NCBI GenBank assembly: GCA_015060835.1
Contig: SUXT01000015.1
Coordinates: 1 to 41,372 of the forward strand
From: Bacteroidales bacterium
GTDB taxonomy: Bacteria; Bacteroidota; Bacteroidia; Bacteroidales; Bacteroidaceae
Length of the DNA: 41,372 nt
Direction of reading: 5' to 3'
Made by a program: the position numbers and the translations under genes. This document shows positions 25,191 to 33,644 of the stretch, piece by piece (position 1 is the first letter of the stretch; every line of letters begins with the position of its first letter). The notes below the pieces were generated by a model, which saw only the letters and a list, made by a program, of their open reading frames with translations, searched no databases and had not been told where the DNA came from.

Positions 25191-26828
25191 ATGAAAAAGA
25201 TTCATTTTCTGGCACTTGCGCTGATATGCGCCGGGGTTGCATCCTGCGACAGCGATGACGACAACATTGTTGCAGCGACAGAGCCTAAAGATCTTCCCGA
25301 ATGGTACTATGCCGGCGGTGAACTTGGAACCACCCACCTTGCCACTTTCAATGCACTTGAACAGCCCACAGCATCCATCGAGAATGTCGGGATGTATCAG
25401 TCGTTCAAGAACGGCGAAGCACTCTTCGAAAAACCATTCATGAGCAACAACGAGGGTGTGCGCCATGGTTTGGGACCCGTATACATACGCACATCGTGCA
25501 TCCACTGCCACCCCGGATACGGTCATGGCAAACGCATAGATGCCGGCGCGTTCAATACCAATGAGATTGGCAACGGAAATCTTCTTGTCGTCTACAACAA
25601 GGATACCGAGGGGTATGTAACCTGGTTGGCAGGTATGCCTCAGAGCCATGCGGTCGCACCCTTCAAGGCTCCCGTCGACGAGAGCAAGATTACTGTCAGC
25701 TGGTTGGACTATACCGACGAGTGGGGCAACAAATTTCCCGACGGAGAAACATATTCATTGCAGTATCCCGAGGTATCAATGCCCCAGGAGGCTGTCTATG
25801 TCTACAATCAGGGATATGACCAACTTGGCAACTATGGTGTGAAACTGGAGTCGACCATCGGCATCTATGGTACAGGTCTTCTGGATGCAATACCCGACGA
25901 GGATATTGTGGCAGAGTGGAAGAAGCAGGAGCAGGATGGCTTTATGCCCAACGGTCTGAACAAGGCATACTTCGAGAACGGCCAATGGAAAAGCTACTAC
26001 GCCAACACAGCACAAGGCGGTGACGGAACAAAGTATATACGTCGCTACACATATGCCATGAGCCGTGGTCCGTTGCAGGATGGTGCAGGCGCCAATGCAT
26101 TCTGGAACATCACCAATGCCACACGCAGCGACCGTCGCTTCCACTACCTCGATGCAGCAGGCACATACGCGCTCTATTCGTCAAAGGACCCTGAGGTTCA
26201 GGCAGGTTTCGAAAACTACATAGCCGCCGTAGACCCCAACAAAGAGTATCCAGAATTCTGGGAGGGCACAATGGAAGAGCGCATCTATGCCTACCTCACC
26301 TCCAAGAATCTTCCCGTTGAAGTTACCGACGAAGAGTACACCGACCTGATGGTGTGGCATCGCGGATTGGCAGTCCCCGCAGTACGCAACATCGACGATG
26401 CCGATGTGCTCAGAGGTCGCGAACTTTTCGAGGAGATCGGTTGTGCCTACTGCCACCGTCCCTCGTGGACAACAGGTAACGACGAGGTACGCGACCCTGC
26501 CCGCTTCTTCAAAGGCAACGAGTTGCCCCGCTACCCCAACCAGAAGATATGGCCCTACACCGACATGGTACAGCACAAGCTCCACATGGAGAATGACATA
26601 CGCACAGGATGGTGCCGCACAACACCTTTGTGGGGACGCGGATTGCACCAAAAGGTTACAGGCTCAACAACCGCCGACCGTCTGCACGACTGCCGCGCAC
26701 GCACCACAATGGAAGCCATCATGTGGCATGGCAATGCCAAGAGCGATGCACGCAAGAGCGTGGAGGAGTTCCGCGCACTCACCAAAGAGGAACGCGATGC
26801 TGTTGTGAAATTCATCGATGCCATATAA
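25191..26828 (+). CDS. Di-heme oxidoreductase-family lipoprotein (DUF1111-type)
   Basis: A 545-residue lipoprotein, lipobox near Cys19 (GVASC). Two covalent heme c sites are visible: CIHCH near residue 104 and CAYCH near 418, the second followed by the RDPARFFKG region. Length, site spacing and the RTTPLWGRGLH stretch near 475 match the di-heme oxidoreductase (formerly thiol oxidoreductase, DUF1111) family, related to di-heme peroxidases. The substrate is unknown; a role in changing the redox state of iron beside imelysin is a common proposal. Heme attachment requires a cytochrome c synthase, provided by the next gene. A terminator hairpin follows at 26864. Confidence 0.9.
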   Translation: MKKIHFLALALICAGVASCDSDDDNIVAATEPKDLPEWYYAGGELGTTHLATFNALEQPTASIENVGMYQSFKNGEALFEKPFMSNNEGVRHGLGPVYIRTSCIHCHPGYGHGKRIDAGAFNTNEIGNGNLLVVYNKDTEGYVTWLAGMPQSHAVAPFKAPVDESKITVSWLDYTDEWGNKFPDGETYSLQYPEVSMPQEAVYVYNQGYDQLGNYGVKLESTIGIYGTGLLDAIPDEDIVAEWKKQEQDGFMPNGLNKAYFENGQWKSYYANTAQGGDGTKYIRRYTYAMSRGPLQDGAGANAFWNITNATRSDRRFHYLDAAGTYALYSSKDPEVQAGFENYIAAVDPNKEYPEFWEGTMEERIYAYLTSKNLPVEVTDEEYTDLMVWHRGLAVPAVRNIDDADVLRGRELFEEIGCAYCHRPSWTTGNDEVRDPARFFKGNELPRYPNQKIWPYTDMVQHKLHMENDIRTGWCRTTPLWGRGLHQKVTGSTTADRLHDCRARTTMEAIMWHGNAKSDARKSVEEFRALTKEERDAVVKFIDAI

Positions 26829-26863
26829 TATCATATAAAAGTCTGTTCTATAAATAAGTTCGT

Positions 26864-26907
26864 GCCGCTTTCAGTTCTGTTCACAGTATAGTACTGAAAG
26901 CGGCTTT
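26864..26907 (+). terminator. Terminator after the di-heme oxidoreductase gene
   Basis: GCCGCTTTCAGT (26864-26875) pairs perfectly over 12 bases with ACTGAAAGCGGC (26893-26904), followed by TTTAA. Some read-through into ccsBA is likely since no separate promoter is obvious. Confidence 0.65.
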
Positions 26908-26932
26908 AATCAAAAAAAGAGCATCATCTACC

Positions 26933-29149
26933 ATGAAGAATAAATTGCTGAAACGCTTTGCCTTCGGGCTCTTTGCACTCATAACCCTTATATTGGTGGC
27001 AGCCACCATCGTCGAAAAAGCATACGGCACCTCTTTTGCCGGGGAAGTGATATATTGTTCGCCGTGGATGGTGGCACTCTGGGGTGTGGCTGCACATTTC
27101 GCATTTTTCTACATAGTGAGGCGAAGACTATACAAACAGATAGTTACCTTCTCCATACATATTTCGTTCCTTTTGATAATAACAGGAGCCTTTCTCACAC
27201 ACAAATACGGCATTCAAGGTAGAGTGCATCTGCGCGAAGACGACAGCGCTGTAAACCAATACATACTCGCTGACGGCGAGCGGGCACAGTTTCCATTCTC
27301 ACTGCAGCTCCAACGCTTCGAACTGCAATACTACAACGGCACATTTGCACCTATGGACTATGTGAGCCACATCTCCCTGTCCGATGGCGAGGAGAGTGTG
27401 GCGGGTATAATATCCATGAACAACATATTCAAATATCGCGGTTACCGTTTCTACCAGTCGGGGTACGACAAGGACGGCAAGGGAAGCACGCTTTCCGTAT
27501 CATACGACCCCACGGGGATTGCCGTTACCTACATAGGGTATCTCTGTCTGTTTGTTTCGATGTTGGCATTCTTCTTCCAACGTGGTTCACTTTTCAAGAG
27601 ATTGTTGCAGCACCCCGCCCTGCGAAGAGGAGTATTCGCCATTGCAGCGGTGGCATCCGCCTCGTCTGTCAGTGCCTCGCCGCAGACATTGCCCAAAGAG
27701 GTTGCAGAATCGCTCTGCAACCTGCATGTCTATTACAACGACCGCATCTGCCCTTTGCAGACATTGGCACGCGATTTTACTGCCAAACTGTACGGAAAGA
27801 CAACCTACAAAGGACTCACAGCAGAACAGGTACTCGCCGGATGGTTCTTCTTCTACGACGATTGGAAACATGAACCTATGATAAAGATAAAAGGAGAAGA
27901 GGTGTGCCGCGTATTGGGCATAGAAGGCAAATTCGCGAAACTGTCGGACTTCATAGGCTCCGGCGGATACAAGTTGGAACCGCTTCTCTCCTCCGACGAG
28001 GCGCCCATGCGCCGCAATGCCGAGAGTGCCAACGAGAAGTTCAATCTCGTCAGTATGCTTTGCACCGGCAGCCTGCTGAAGATATTTCCATATAGGGAGA
28101 GCGCAAAGGGCAATGTCGTCTGGTACTCTCTGTCGGATAAATTGCCGCAGGAAATGCCCTACGAGCAGTGGCTTTTCATTGGCAACAGCATGAATCTGGT
28201 AGCCGAACAGATTGCCCGGAACGATTGGGAAGAGACACGCAGGCTGCTCGACAAGATAGGAATGTATCAGCGTCGCGAAGCTGCGGGAGAGATACCCTCC
28301 GGACTGATTTTCGAAGCCGAAAAGATATACAACAGCACGAATATCAACCGCATCCTGGCAATGTCGTGCACAGCGACAGGTATCATCTGTTTCATATTTT
28401 CTCTGCTATATGATGGCAAAGGCAGCAGGATGATGAGAGGATTGCGGACTGCGCTGCAAATAGGATTGTCGCTTGTGCTTCTCTATCTGACTATGCGCAT
28501 GGCACTGCGGGGATTCATCGGCGGTCATCTGCCGCTCTCCAACGGATTCGAGACCATGCAGTTCATGGCATGGTGCAGTCTGCTTCTGACACTTGTCATC
28601 GGCAACCGTTTCCGTCTCTTTGTGCCGTTCGGCTATCTGATTTGCGGACTGACGATGATGGTGGCAATGATGGGAGAGTCCACACCACGCATAACACAGC
28701 TGATGCCTGTGTTGCAATCGCCGCTGTTGAGCATACACGTTGTTGTAATAATGCTGGCATACACGCTGTTTGCATTCATGATGCTCAATGGAGTTGCGGC
28801 ATTGATTCTGAATTGTCTGCGCAGCAAAGGCTCCGAGGAAAAGATTGAGCACCTGGCTCTCATCAGCCGCCTGATGCTCTACCCTGCACTGTTTCTGCTG
28901 ACCATTGGCATATTTGTGGGCGCAATATGGGCAAACATATCGTGGGGACGCTATTGGGGATGGGACCCTAAGGAGGTGTGGGCGCTTATCACAATGCTCG
29001 TCTATTCGGCAGCCCTCCACACCCAATCGCTACGATGGTTCTGCAAGCCTCTCAATTTCCATCTGTACAGTGTCGTTGCCTTCATCACTGTACTTACAAC
29101 ATACTTCGGAGTCAACTTCGTTCTTGGAGGCATGCATGGTTATGCATAG
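26933..29149 (+). CDS. ccsBA: Fused cytochrome c synthase CcsBA (system II)
   Basis: A 738-residue inner membrane protein that exports heme and attaches it to CxxCH motifs. The N-terminal ResB/CcsB half has membrane segments at about 10-30, 42-60 and 68-88, and a further one near 195-215. A large periplasmic part follows, from about 240 to 470. The C-terminal CcsA half has about six segments and the tryptophan-rich heme-handling motif (WANISWGRYWGWDPKEVW, about 665-682), with conserved histidines in LLSIHVVVIM and AALHTQ. This fused architecture is usual in Bacteroidota. It lies 104 bases behind the di-heme oxidoreductase, an obvious client. Confidence 0.93.
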   Translation: MKNKLLKRFAFGLFALITLILVAATIVEKAYGTSFAGEVIYCSPWMVALWGVAAHFAFFYIVRRRLYKQIVTFSIHISFLLIITGAFLTHKYGIQGRVHLREDDSAVNQYILADGERAQFPFSLQLQRFELQYYNGTFAPMDYVSHISLSDGEESVAGIISMNNIFKYRGYRFYQSGYDKDGKGSTLSVSYDPTGIAVTYIGYLCLFVSMLAFFFQRGSLFKRLLQHPALRRGVFAIAAVASASSVSASPQTLPKEVAESLCNLHVYYNDRICPLQTLARDFTAKLYGKTTYKGLTAEQVLAGWFFFYDDWKHEPMIKIKGEEVCRVLGIEGKFAKLSDFIGSGGYKLEPLLSSDEAPMRRNAESANEKFNLVSMLCTGSLLKIFPYRESAKGNVVWYSLSDKLPQEMPYEQWLFIGNSMNLVAEQIARNDWEETRRLLDKIGMYQRREAAGEIPSGLIFEAEKIYNSTNINRILAMSCTATGIICFIFSLLYDGKGSRMMRGLRTALQIGLSLVLLYLTMRMALRGFIGGHLPLSNGFETMQFMAWCSLLLTLVIGNRFRLFVPFGYLICGLTMMVAMMGESTPRITQLMPVLQSPLLSIHVVVIMLAYTLFAFMMLNGVAALILNCLRSKGSEEKIEHLALISRLMLYPALFLLTIGIFVGAIWANISWGRYWGWDPKEVWALITMLVYSAALHTQSLRWFCKPLNFHLYSVVAFITVLTTYFGVNFVLGGMHGYA

Positions 29150-29281
29150 TGGAGAAACTTGATGAGATATTCCAATCATTGACTTAACTTTGTCTTAATA
29201 AAGAATGGAGGCTTGTAGCTACTTAAATATCGAATTTTAAACGACTTAAATACGCTTACCGGAAACCAATAATTGTTTTTA

Positions 29282-30946
29282 TCAAAAATCGGGTGCGCAC
29301 TCAATTTCTACCCTCTCACCTGTTACAGGATGAACGAAAGAGAGCCACTCGGCATGTAGCATCAGGCGTCTGTCGGGTGTTCCGTAGAGTTCGTCGCCCA
29401 CAATGGGAGCATCGAGACCGCCGGAATATGCTGCGTGCACACGCAGTTGATGGGTGCGTCCCGTTACGGGGTAAAATGCCACCCTTGAGCATCGGCGACC
29501 GAAATATTCCACCGTTTGCAACACTTTGTATTTTGTAAGCGCCTGCTTGCCACAAGAGAAGTCAACCCTCTGACGGGGACGATTCTCATAGTCGGCAGCC
29601 AGTGGCAGTGCAATCTCACCTTCGGACGGCGCCGGCACTCCGTCGAGGAGCGCCACATAGCGTTTGGCAACGCGTCTGTCGGCAAATTCCTCCTGCAAGG
29701 CCGCAAGTATTTTGGGGGATTTTGCAGCAAGCAACACCCCTGAGGTTGACATATCAAGCCTGTGCACAACACGTATGTTGTCGTTGCAACAGTTGCGCTG
29801 CAAATGCTCCTCCAACGAAACCCCTCCGTTGAGTCCTGGCGCCGACAACATTCCTGCGGGCTTGTTCACTGCCAACAGACAGTCATCCTCGTAAAGTATT
29901 TCAACATCGCCACCCTGTAAAGCAAATTCATCCTCTACATCCATTCCTTGAAGCATAAACGAGAGTATGGGACGGCATTTGCTTGTGCACGAGCCGTAGA
30001 AACAACCGTCGCGGCGCACCTCGCCAACAGGGGAAGCGCCCATCCAAAATTCGGCCATCGCCACAGGGGTGTATCCGTTGGCAAAGGCATACTGCAACAG
30101 CTTCGGCGCCGAACACTCCCCTGCCCCTGCCGGCGGAATGCCCTGACGGGTGGTTGCAAAAATCTGCGTCAACGAACGGCTTTCGCCCAAAGAATTGAGA
30201 AGGGTAAAATTATCGAACAGCCATTTCTGCAATGCTGCCGAACGCAGTTTGCGTTCCTCCTTGAGAGCTGAAATTTTTCTTTCGAACTGCGCGACCGCCT
30301 CCTTTAGAGGCACCATACGCTCGTCCCAACGCTTGATGTTGCGCTTGTACTCGGCCTTTGCGAAGCGGCTCTCATTCAAGAGTGCCTGCTCCTCCTCAGG
30401 GGATAGACCACCGGATGCACGACGCTGTTCGCGCCCTTCCTTTGCCATACGCATGGCTTCGCGCTCTGTGGCAAGAGTATGTTCGCGCTCCGCATCCATA
30501 CGGGCAAGGGCCTTGCAAGCGACCTTATATTCGTCGCCGGCCTTTACAGCCGCAACTGTATTATTTATTTCTGAAATTTCGCGTTCTTCGCACTTGAAAT
30601 AACCTGTGGGGGAGAGAAAATCGAACACCGGAGGTACAAAAAAGTCATGCTCGTTGCGACCGTCGAGCAATCCGGAAAATGCAGCCAGATAGCCGCAACA
30701 GCCATCGCCGTCGAGCACCACAAGAACGCCGAACATTTTGCCTTTCAGGGCATCGGCATGCCACGCGTCGTTGCTCTCCACGGCAAGGCGCACCTCTTCT
30801 GCCGCCCTCACGCAAAGAGGGTGAGGACGATAGGAAAAGGGGTTATTGAAACGAGAGGGCAGGAGTATTCCTGCCGCTCCGTCCTCGAATATATGGAATT
30901 TATCTTTTTGCAACTTTTTGTTTATCTTGCAGTAATGTGGAAACAA
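29282..30946 (-). CDS. RluA-family pseudouridine synthase with long N-terminal extension
   Basis: A 554-residue protein. The last 210 residues are an RluA-type pseudouridine synthase: ILYEDDCLLAVNKPAGMLS, the catalytic VVHRLDMSTSG (Asp near 398), RVAKRYVALLDG and VTGRTHQLRVH. The first 340 residues are an extension: a globular start, a charged coiled coil (about 160-240) and a Cys-containing segment near 330. The same long form is known in Bacteroidota; its extra part is uncharacterised. Target RNA is not known. The ATG used here overlaps the preceding gene by 25 bases. A later non-ATG start cannot be excluded. Confidence 0.85.
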   Translation of the reverse strand: MFPHYCKINKKLQKDKFHIFEDGAAGILLPSRFNNPFSYRPHPLCVRAAEEVRLAVESNDAWHADALKGKMFGVLVVLDGDGCCGYLAAFSGLLDGRNEHDFFVPPVFDFLSPTGYFKCEEREISEINNTVAAVKAGDEYKVACKALARMDAEREHTLATEREAMRMAKEGREQRRASGGLSPEEEQALLNESRFAKAEYKRNIKRWDERMVPLKEAVAQFERKISALKEERKLRSAALQKWLFDNFTLLNSLGESRSLTQIFATTRQGIPPAGAGECSAPKLLQYAFANGYTPVAMAEFWMGASPVGEVRRDGCFYGSCTSKCRPILSFMLQGMDVEDEFALQGGDVEILYEDDCLLAVNKPAGMLSAPGLNGGVSLEEHLQRNCCNDNIRVVHRLDMSTSGVLLAAKSPKILAALQEEFADRRVAKRYVALLDGVPAPSEGEIALPLAADYENRPRQRVDFSCGKQALTKYKVLQTVEYFGRRCSRVAFYPVTGRTHQLRVHAAYSGGLDAPIVGDELYGTPDRRLMLHAEWLSFVHPVTGERVEIECAPDF

Positions 30947-31590
30947 GCCTGCTTGACCTCATGCTTCACATAGCAACGGCCCTGTTTTTTAAGGTCGCGC
31001 AACACCTCGCCAAGCACAAGTTTCAGTTTAATCTGAGGCACCTCTTCGGCATCAGTGAGCGGTTGGAAGCGCTTGTATGTAATGTCGAATGTAGTGGCAT
31101 AGCAGTGGGCCGAATTTTTCGAAGCATTCACATTGCGACGGCTCAACTTCTTTATATGTTTGCCTGTGCGGAGTACCGAACTTACTATAATCTTGTAAGG
31201 AGGCAAATGGTGCATCACCAATGAATCCTGGAAACTGCGGCCAATCTCTTCCAACAGCTCCGATGCCTGTGGGATAAGATAGGGGACAGAGTGGGTAAGT
31301 TCATCGACAATATAGGCGTCATTATCCTCGATAAACACAAGTTCATCAATAATTTCGCTATTTTCAATATTGTCAACATTTGTTGCATTCACTCCGATGG
31401 TGGTTGCTGCAGATAGGTGCTTTTCGTTTAGGTCGTTGAACTCCTTCTTGAAGCTTATATTTGCTATGCGGTGTGCCTTTTCAGGTTTTTCGACACGCAC
31501 TTCGGGCAGTTTGTTGCCTCCGCCGCAACTGCACCCTGCAATACACAGGATGGAAACGGCGAGAATTAGAATTGTGTATATGTTTTTCAT
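30922..31590 (-). CDS. DUF5715-family lipoprotein
   Basis: A 222-residue lipoprotein with lipobox IAGCSC near residue 20. The C-terminal half carries IIVSSVLRTGKHIKKLSRRN and SAHCYATTFDITYKRF (about 165-185). The SxHxxxxxxD arrangement recalls metal ligands of M15-type (VanY-like) peptidases that act on peptidoglycan, which suggests a related fold; catalysis is unproven. The gene lies in a run of minus-strand genes between the 2-hydroxyacid dehydrogenase and the pseudouridine synthase, which it overlaps. Confidence 0.75.
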   Translation of the reverse strand: MKNIYTILILAVSILCIAGCSCGGGNKLPEVRVEKPEKAHRIANISFKKEFNDLNEKHLSAATTIGVNATNVDNIENSEIIDELVFIEDNDAYIVDELTHSVPYLIPQASELLEEIGRSFQDSLVMHHLPPYKIIVSSVLRTGKHIKKLSRRNVNASKNSAHCYATTFDITYKRFQPLTDAEEVPQIKLKLVLGEVLRDLKKQGRCYVKHEVKQACFHITAR

Positions 31591-31608
31591 AGTATAGTTA
31601 TATGCATT

Positions 31609-32571
31609 CTAAAATTTGTTTACCCGCGCCACACGGCCACCGTTGAAGAAGTTCACAATATTGCCGGCTGCAAATTCGGCCATTTCGCGGCGTGTCTCCA
31701 CGGTCTGTGTGCCAATGTGCGGAACGAGCACTGTGTTCGGCAATGCGAGAAGTTCGTCGCACACCGACTCGCCCGTTTCAAAGACATCCAAGCCTGCTCC
31801 CTTAATAGTGCCGTTGCGCAGGGCCTCTATAAGTGCCTTTTCGTCGACAAGTGGACCGCGGGCGGTATTTATAAGGAAAGCATCGGGCTTCATCGTCGCA
31901 AGGCGCTTGGCATCAATCACATGATAGGTCTCACTTGTCAGCGGAGCGTTCAGCGAGAGTACATCAGAGGTTGCCACAAGTTCGTCAAGCGACATATATT
32001 TTGCGCTGTATAGTTTCTCTTCGATAGCTGTCAGACGGTTGCGGTTGTGATAGGCGATTGTCATTCCGCTTGCAAGGGCACGTCGTGCGACAGCCTTGCC
32101 AATGCGTCCCATGCCCAATATACCCAACTGTTTGCCATAGAGCGATGTTCCGAGGTTCTTCATTATGCCCCACTCCAATTTCTTTTCGCGCAGCATATTG
32201 TCGCAATCCACTATGCGGCGCATAAGCGAGAGCATGAGGCCCATTGCTATGTCGGCAGTAGGTTCGGTGACGGGGTCGGGAGTGTTCGCTACGGTTACGC
32301 CGCAACGAGTGGCGTAGACTACATCTATATTGTCGTAACCGACAGCGTAGTTCGACACTATCTTCAGGTTCTTGGCCGCATCGAGCAACTGCTTGTTTAT
32401 GGGGAAATTCCACATTGAAAGGATTGCATCGAACGAATCTACCACAGGAAGGACATCTTCGAGTGTGAAAGTCTCTATCCCTTCGGCGGGCATTATTATT
32501 TCAAAATCCTTCAGGACCTCTTTATATACATCGCGGAAAATGTTGTATGTTATAAGTACTCTGGGTTTCAT
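31609..32571 (-). CDS. D-isomer-specific 2-hydroxyacid dehydrogenase
   Basis: A 320-residue cytosolic NAD(P)-dependent reductase of 2-oxoacids. The nucleotide-binding loop is GMGRIG (153-158) after LGIL. Catalytic residues are Arg238 (NTARGPLVD), Glu265 (LDVFETGE) and His285 (VPHIG). The end of the second strand reads HNRNR (175-179) without an acidic residue, which favours NADPH, as in glyoxylate/hydroxypyruvate reductases. The substrate cannot be set from sequence. It follows dapA on the same strand but behind a hairpin. Confidence 0.9.
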   Translation of the reverse strand: MKPRVLITYNIFRDVYKEVLKDFEIIMPAEGIETFTLEDVLPVVDSFDAILSMWNFPINKQLLDAAKNLKIVSNYAVGYDNIDVVYATRCGVTVANTPDPVTEPTADIAMGLMLSLMRRIVDCDNMLREKKLEWGIMKNLGTSLYGKQLGILGMGRIGKAVARRALASGMTIAYHNRNRLTAIEEKLYSAKYMSLDELVATSDVLSLNAPLTSETYHVIDAKRLATMKPDAFLINTARGPLVDEKALIEALRNGTIKGAGLDVFETGESVCDELLALPNTVLVPHIGTQTVETRREMAEFAAGNIVNFFNGGRVARVNKF

Positions 32572-32597
32572 AATATCAATATTATATTTTATGCACA

Positions 32598-32635
32598 GAA
32601 AGACAACAATCCGCCTATGAGGGTTGTTGTCTTTC
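32598..32635 (-). terminator. Terminator behind dapA
   Basis: Bases 32598-32612 pair with 32621-32635 over 15 positions with one G-T wobble and an 8-base loop. It lies 22 bases past the dapA stop and before the dehydrogenase gene. Confidence 0.65.
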
Positions 32636-32656
32636 GCACCGTGTTTATACGATATA

Positions 32657-33544
32657 TCAGATTGTCAAATTTTCGCAAGCCTTTCCAAGCGCCTCGCACA
32701 CCTCGGTGGATGCAGGTATCAACGGCAGACGGAGGACATTCTTCACATAGCCCAGATTTGCCAACTGAGCCTTTGCGCCGGCAGGATTGCCATCGACAAA
32801 GAGCAGCTTGAATATCTCTGCATAGCTGTCGCTCAACGCCTTTGCCTCGTCGTATTTCTCCTGTTGCAACAATCTTATAAGCTCCACACACTGTTTGGGA
32901 TATACGTTACCGAAAACAGAGATTACTCCAACACCGCCGGCCTTCATTATGTCGTATGTGAGTCCGTCGTCGCCTGAGAGGACATCCAATGTGTCGGGTT
33001 TGTTATCTATAAGTCGCTTTATCTGGTCGATATTGCCCGAAGCGGCCTTGAAGCCTACAATATTCTTGCACTCCTGCGCAAGGCGGATGGTTGTTTCGGG
33101 TTGCATATTCACTCCTGTACGGCCGGGAACATTGTAAAGGTATATGGGAAGGTCGGTGGAGTCGGCTATCGCCTTGAAGTGGCGGTACATTCCCTCCTGA
33201 TTGGGCTTATTGTAATAAGGTACAACGCAGAGGATGCCGTCTACGCCGGTAAAATCCTCGGTCTTCAATTCATTTATAACAGCTTGTGTATTGTTGCCGC
33301 CACAACCGAGCATTATGCCCATGCGACCGTCCACCTGTTTTATTATGCGCTTTCGAATGGTGCGTTTCTCTTCCAATGTAAGGGTAGGTGTTTCACCGGT
33401 TGTTCCCTGTACACACAAAAAATCGGTACCGCTCTGTAGGTGCAAATCTACCAATCTCTCCAATGCTTCATAATCAACCTCGTTGGTCTCGGTAAAGGGT
33501 GTTATTATCGCTACACCCATTCCTCTCATTCTTTTTAGCGTCAT
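32657..33544 (-). CDS. dapA: 4-hydroxy-tetrahydrodipicolinate synthase
   Basis: A 295-residue enzyme joining pyruvate and aspartate semialdehyde in the lysine/diaminopimelate pathway. The Schiff-base lysine is Lys166 (VGFKAASG), the catalytic tyrosine is Tyr137 (YLYNVPGRTG), and the substrate-binding GTTGE spans 47-51. I choose the ATG at 33542-33544: an in-frame ATG at 33616 would lie upstream of the probable transcription start, given the -7 box at 33574-33581. A later ATG at 33529 is possible. Confidence 0.93.
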   Translation of the reverse strand: MTLKRMRGMGVAIITPFTETNEVDYEALERLVDLHLQSGTDFLCVQGTTGETPTLTLEEKRTIRKRIIKQVDGRMGIMLGCGGNNTQAVINELKTEDFTGVDGILCVVPYYNKPNQEGMYRHFKAIADSTDLPIYLYNVPGRTGVNMQPETTIRLAQECKNIVGFKAASGNIDQIKRLIDNKPDTLDVLSGDDGLTYDIMKAGGVGVISVFGNVYPKQCVELIRLLQQEKYDEAKALSDSYAEIFKLLFVDGNPAGAKAQLANLGYVKNVLRLPLIPASTEVCEALGKACENLTI

Positions 33545-33573
33545 ATTATCAGTGTTTATTTTAGAATCGCCGA

Positions 33574-33581
33574 CAAAATTA
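33574..33581 (-). promoter_or_regulatory. -7 promoter box of dapA
   Basis: The minus strand reads TAATTTTG, a perfect fit to TAnnTTTG, 30 bases before the chosen dapA start. A -33 box is not clear. Confidence 0.5.
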
Positions 33582-33644
33582 CTAATTATATCGAGAAAAT
33601 CTATAAAATTGAACAAGAAACTATGCTTTCTGTGTAAATTTCAT

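Noticed and set aside
31609-32571. Phosphoglycerate dehydrogenase (serA or pdxB)
   Set aside because: Length and the HNRNR strand end fit the glyoxylate/hydroxypyruvate reductase group better; no ACT domain or partner gene for serine or pyridoxal synthesis is nearby.
33545-33616. N-terminal extension of dapA
   Set aside because: The upstream ATG lies before the probable transcription start and the extra residues are not typical of DapA.
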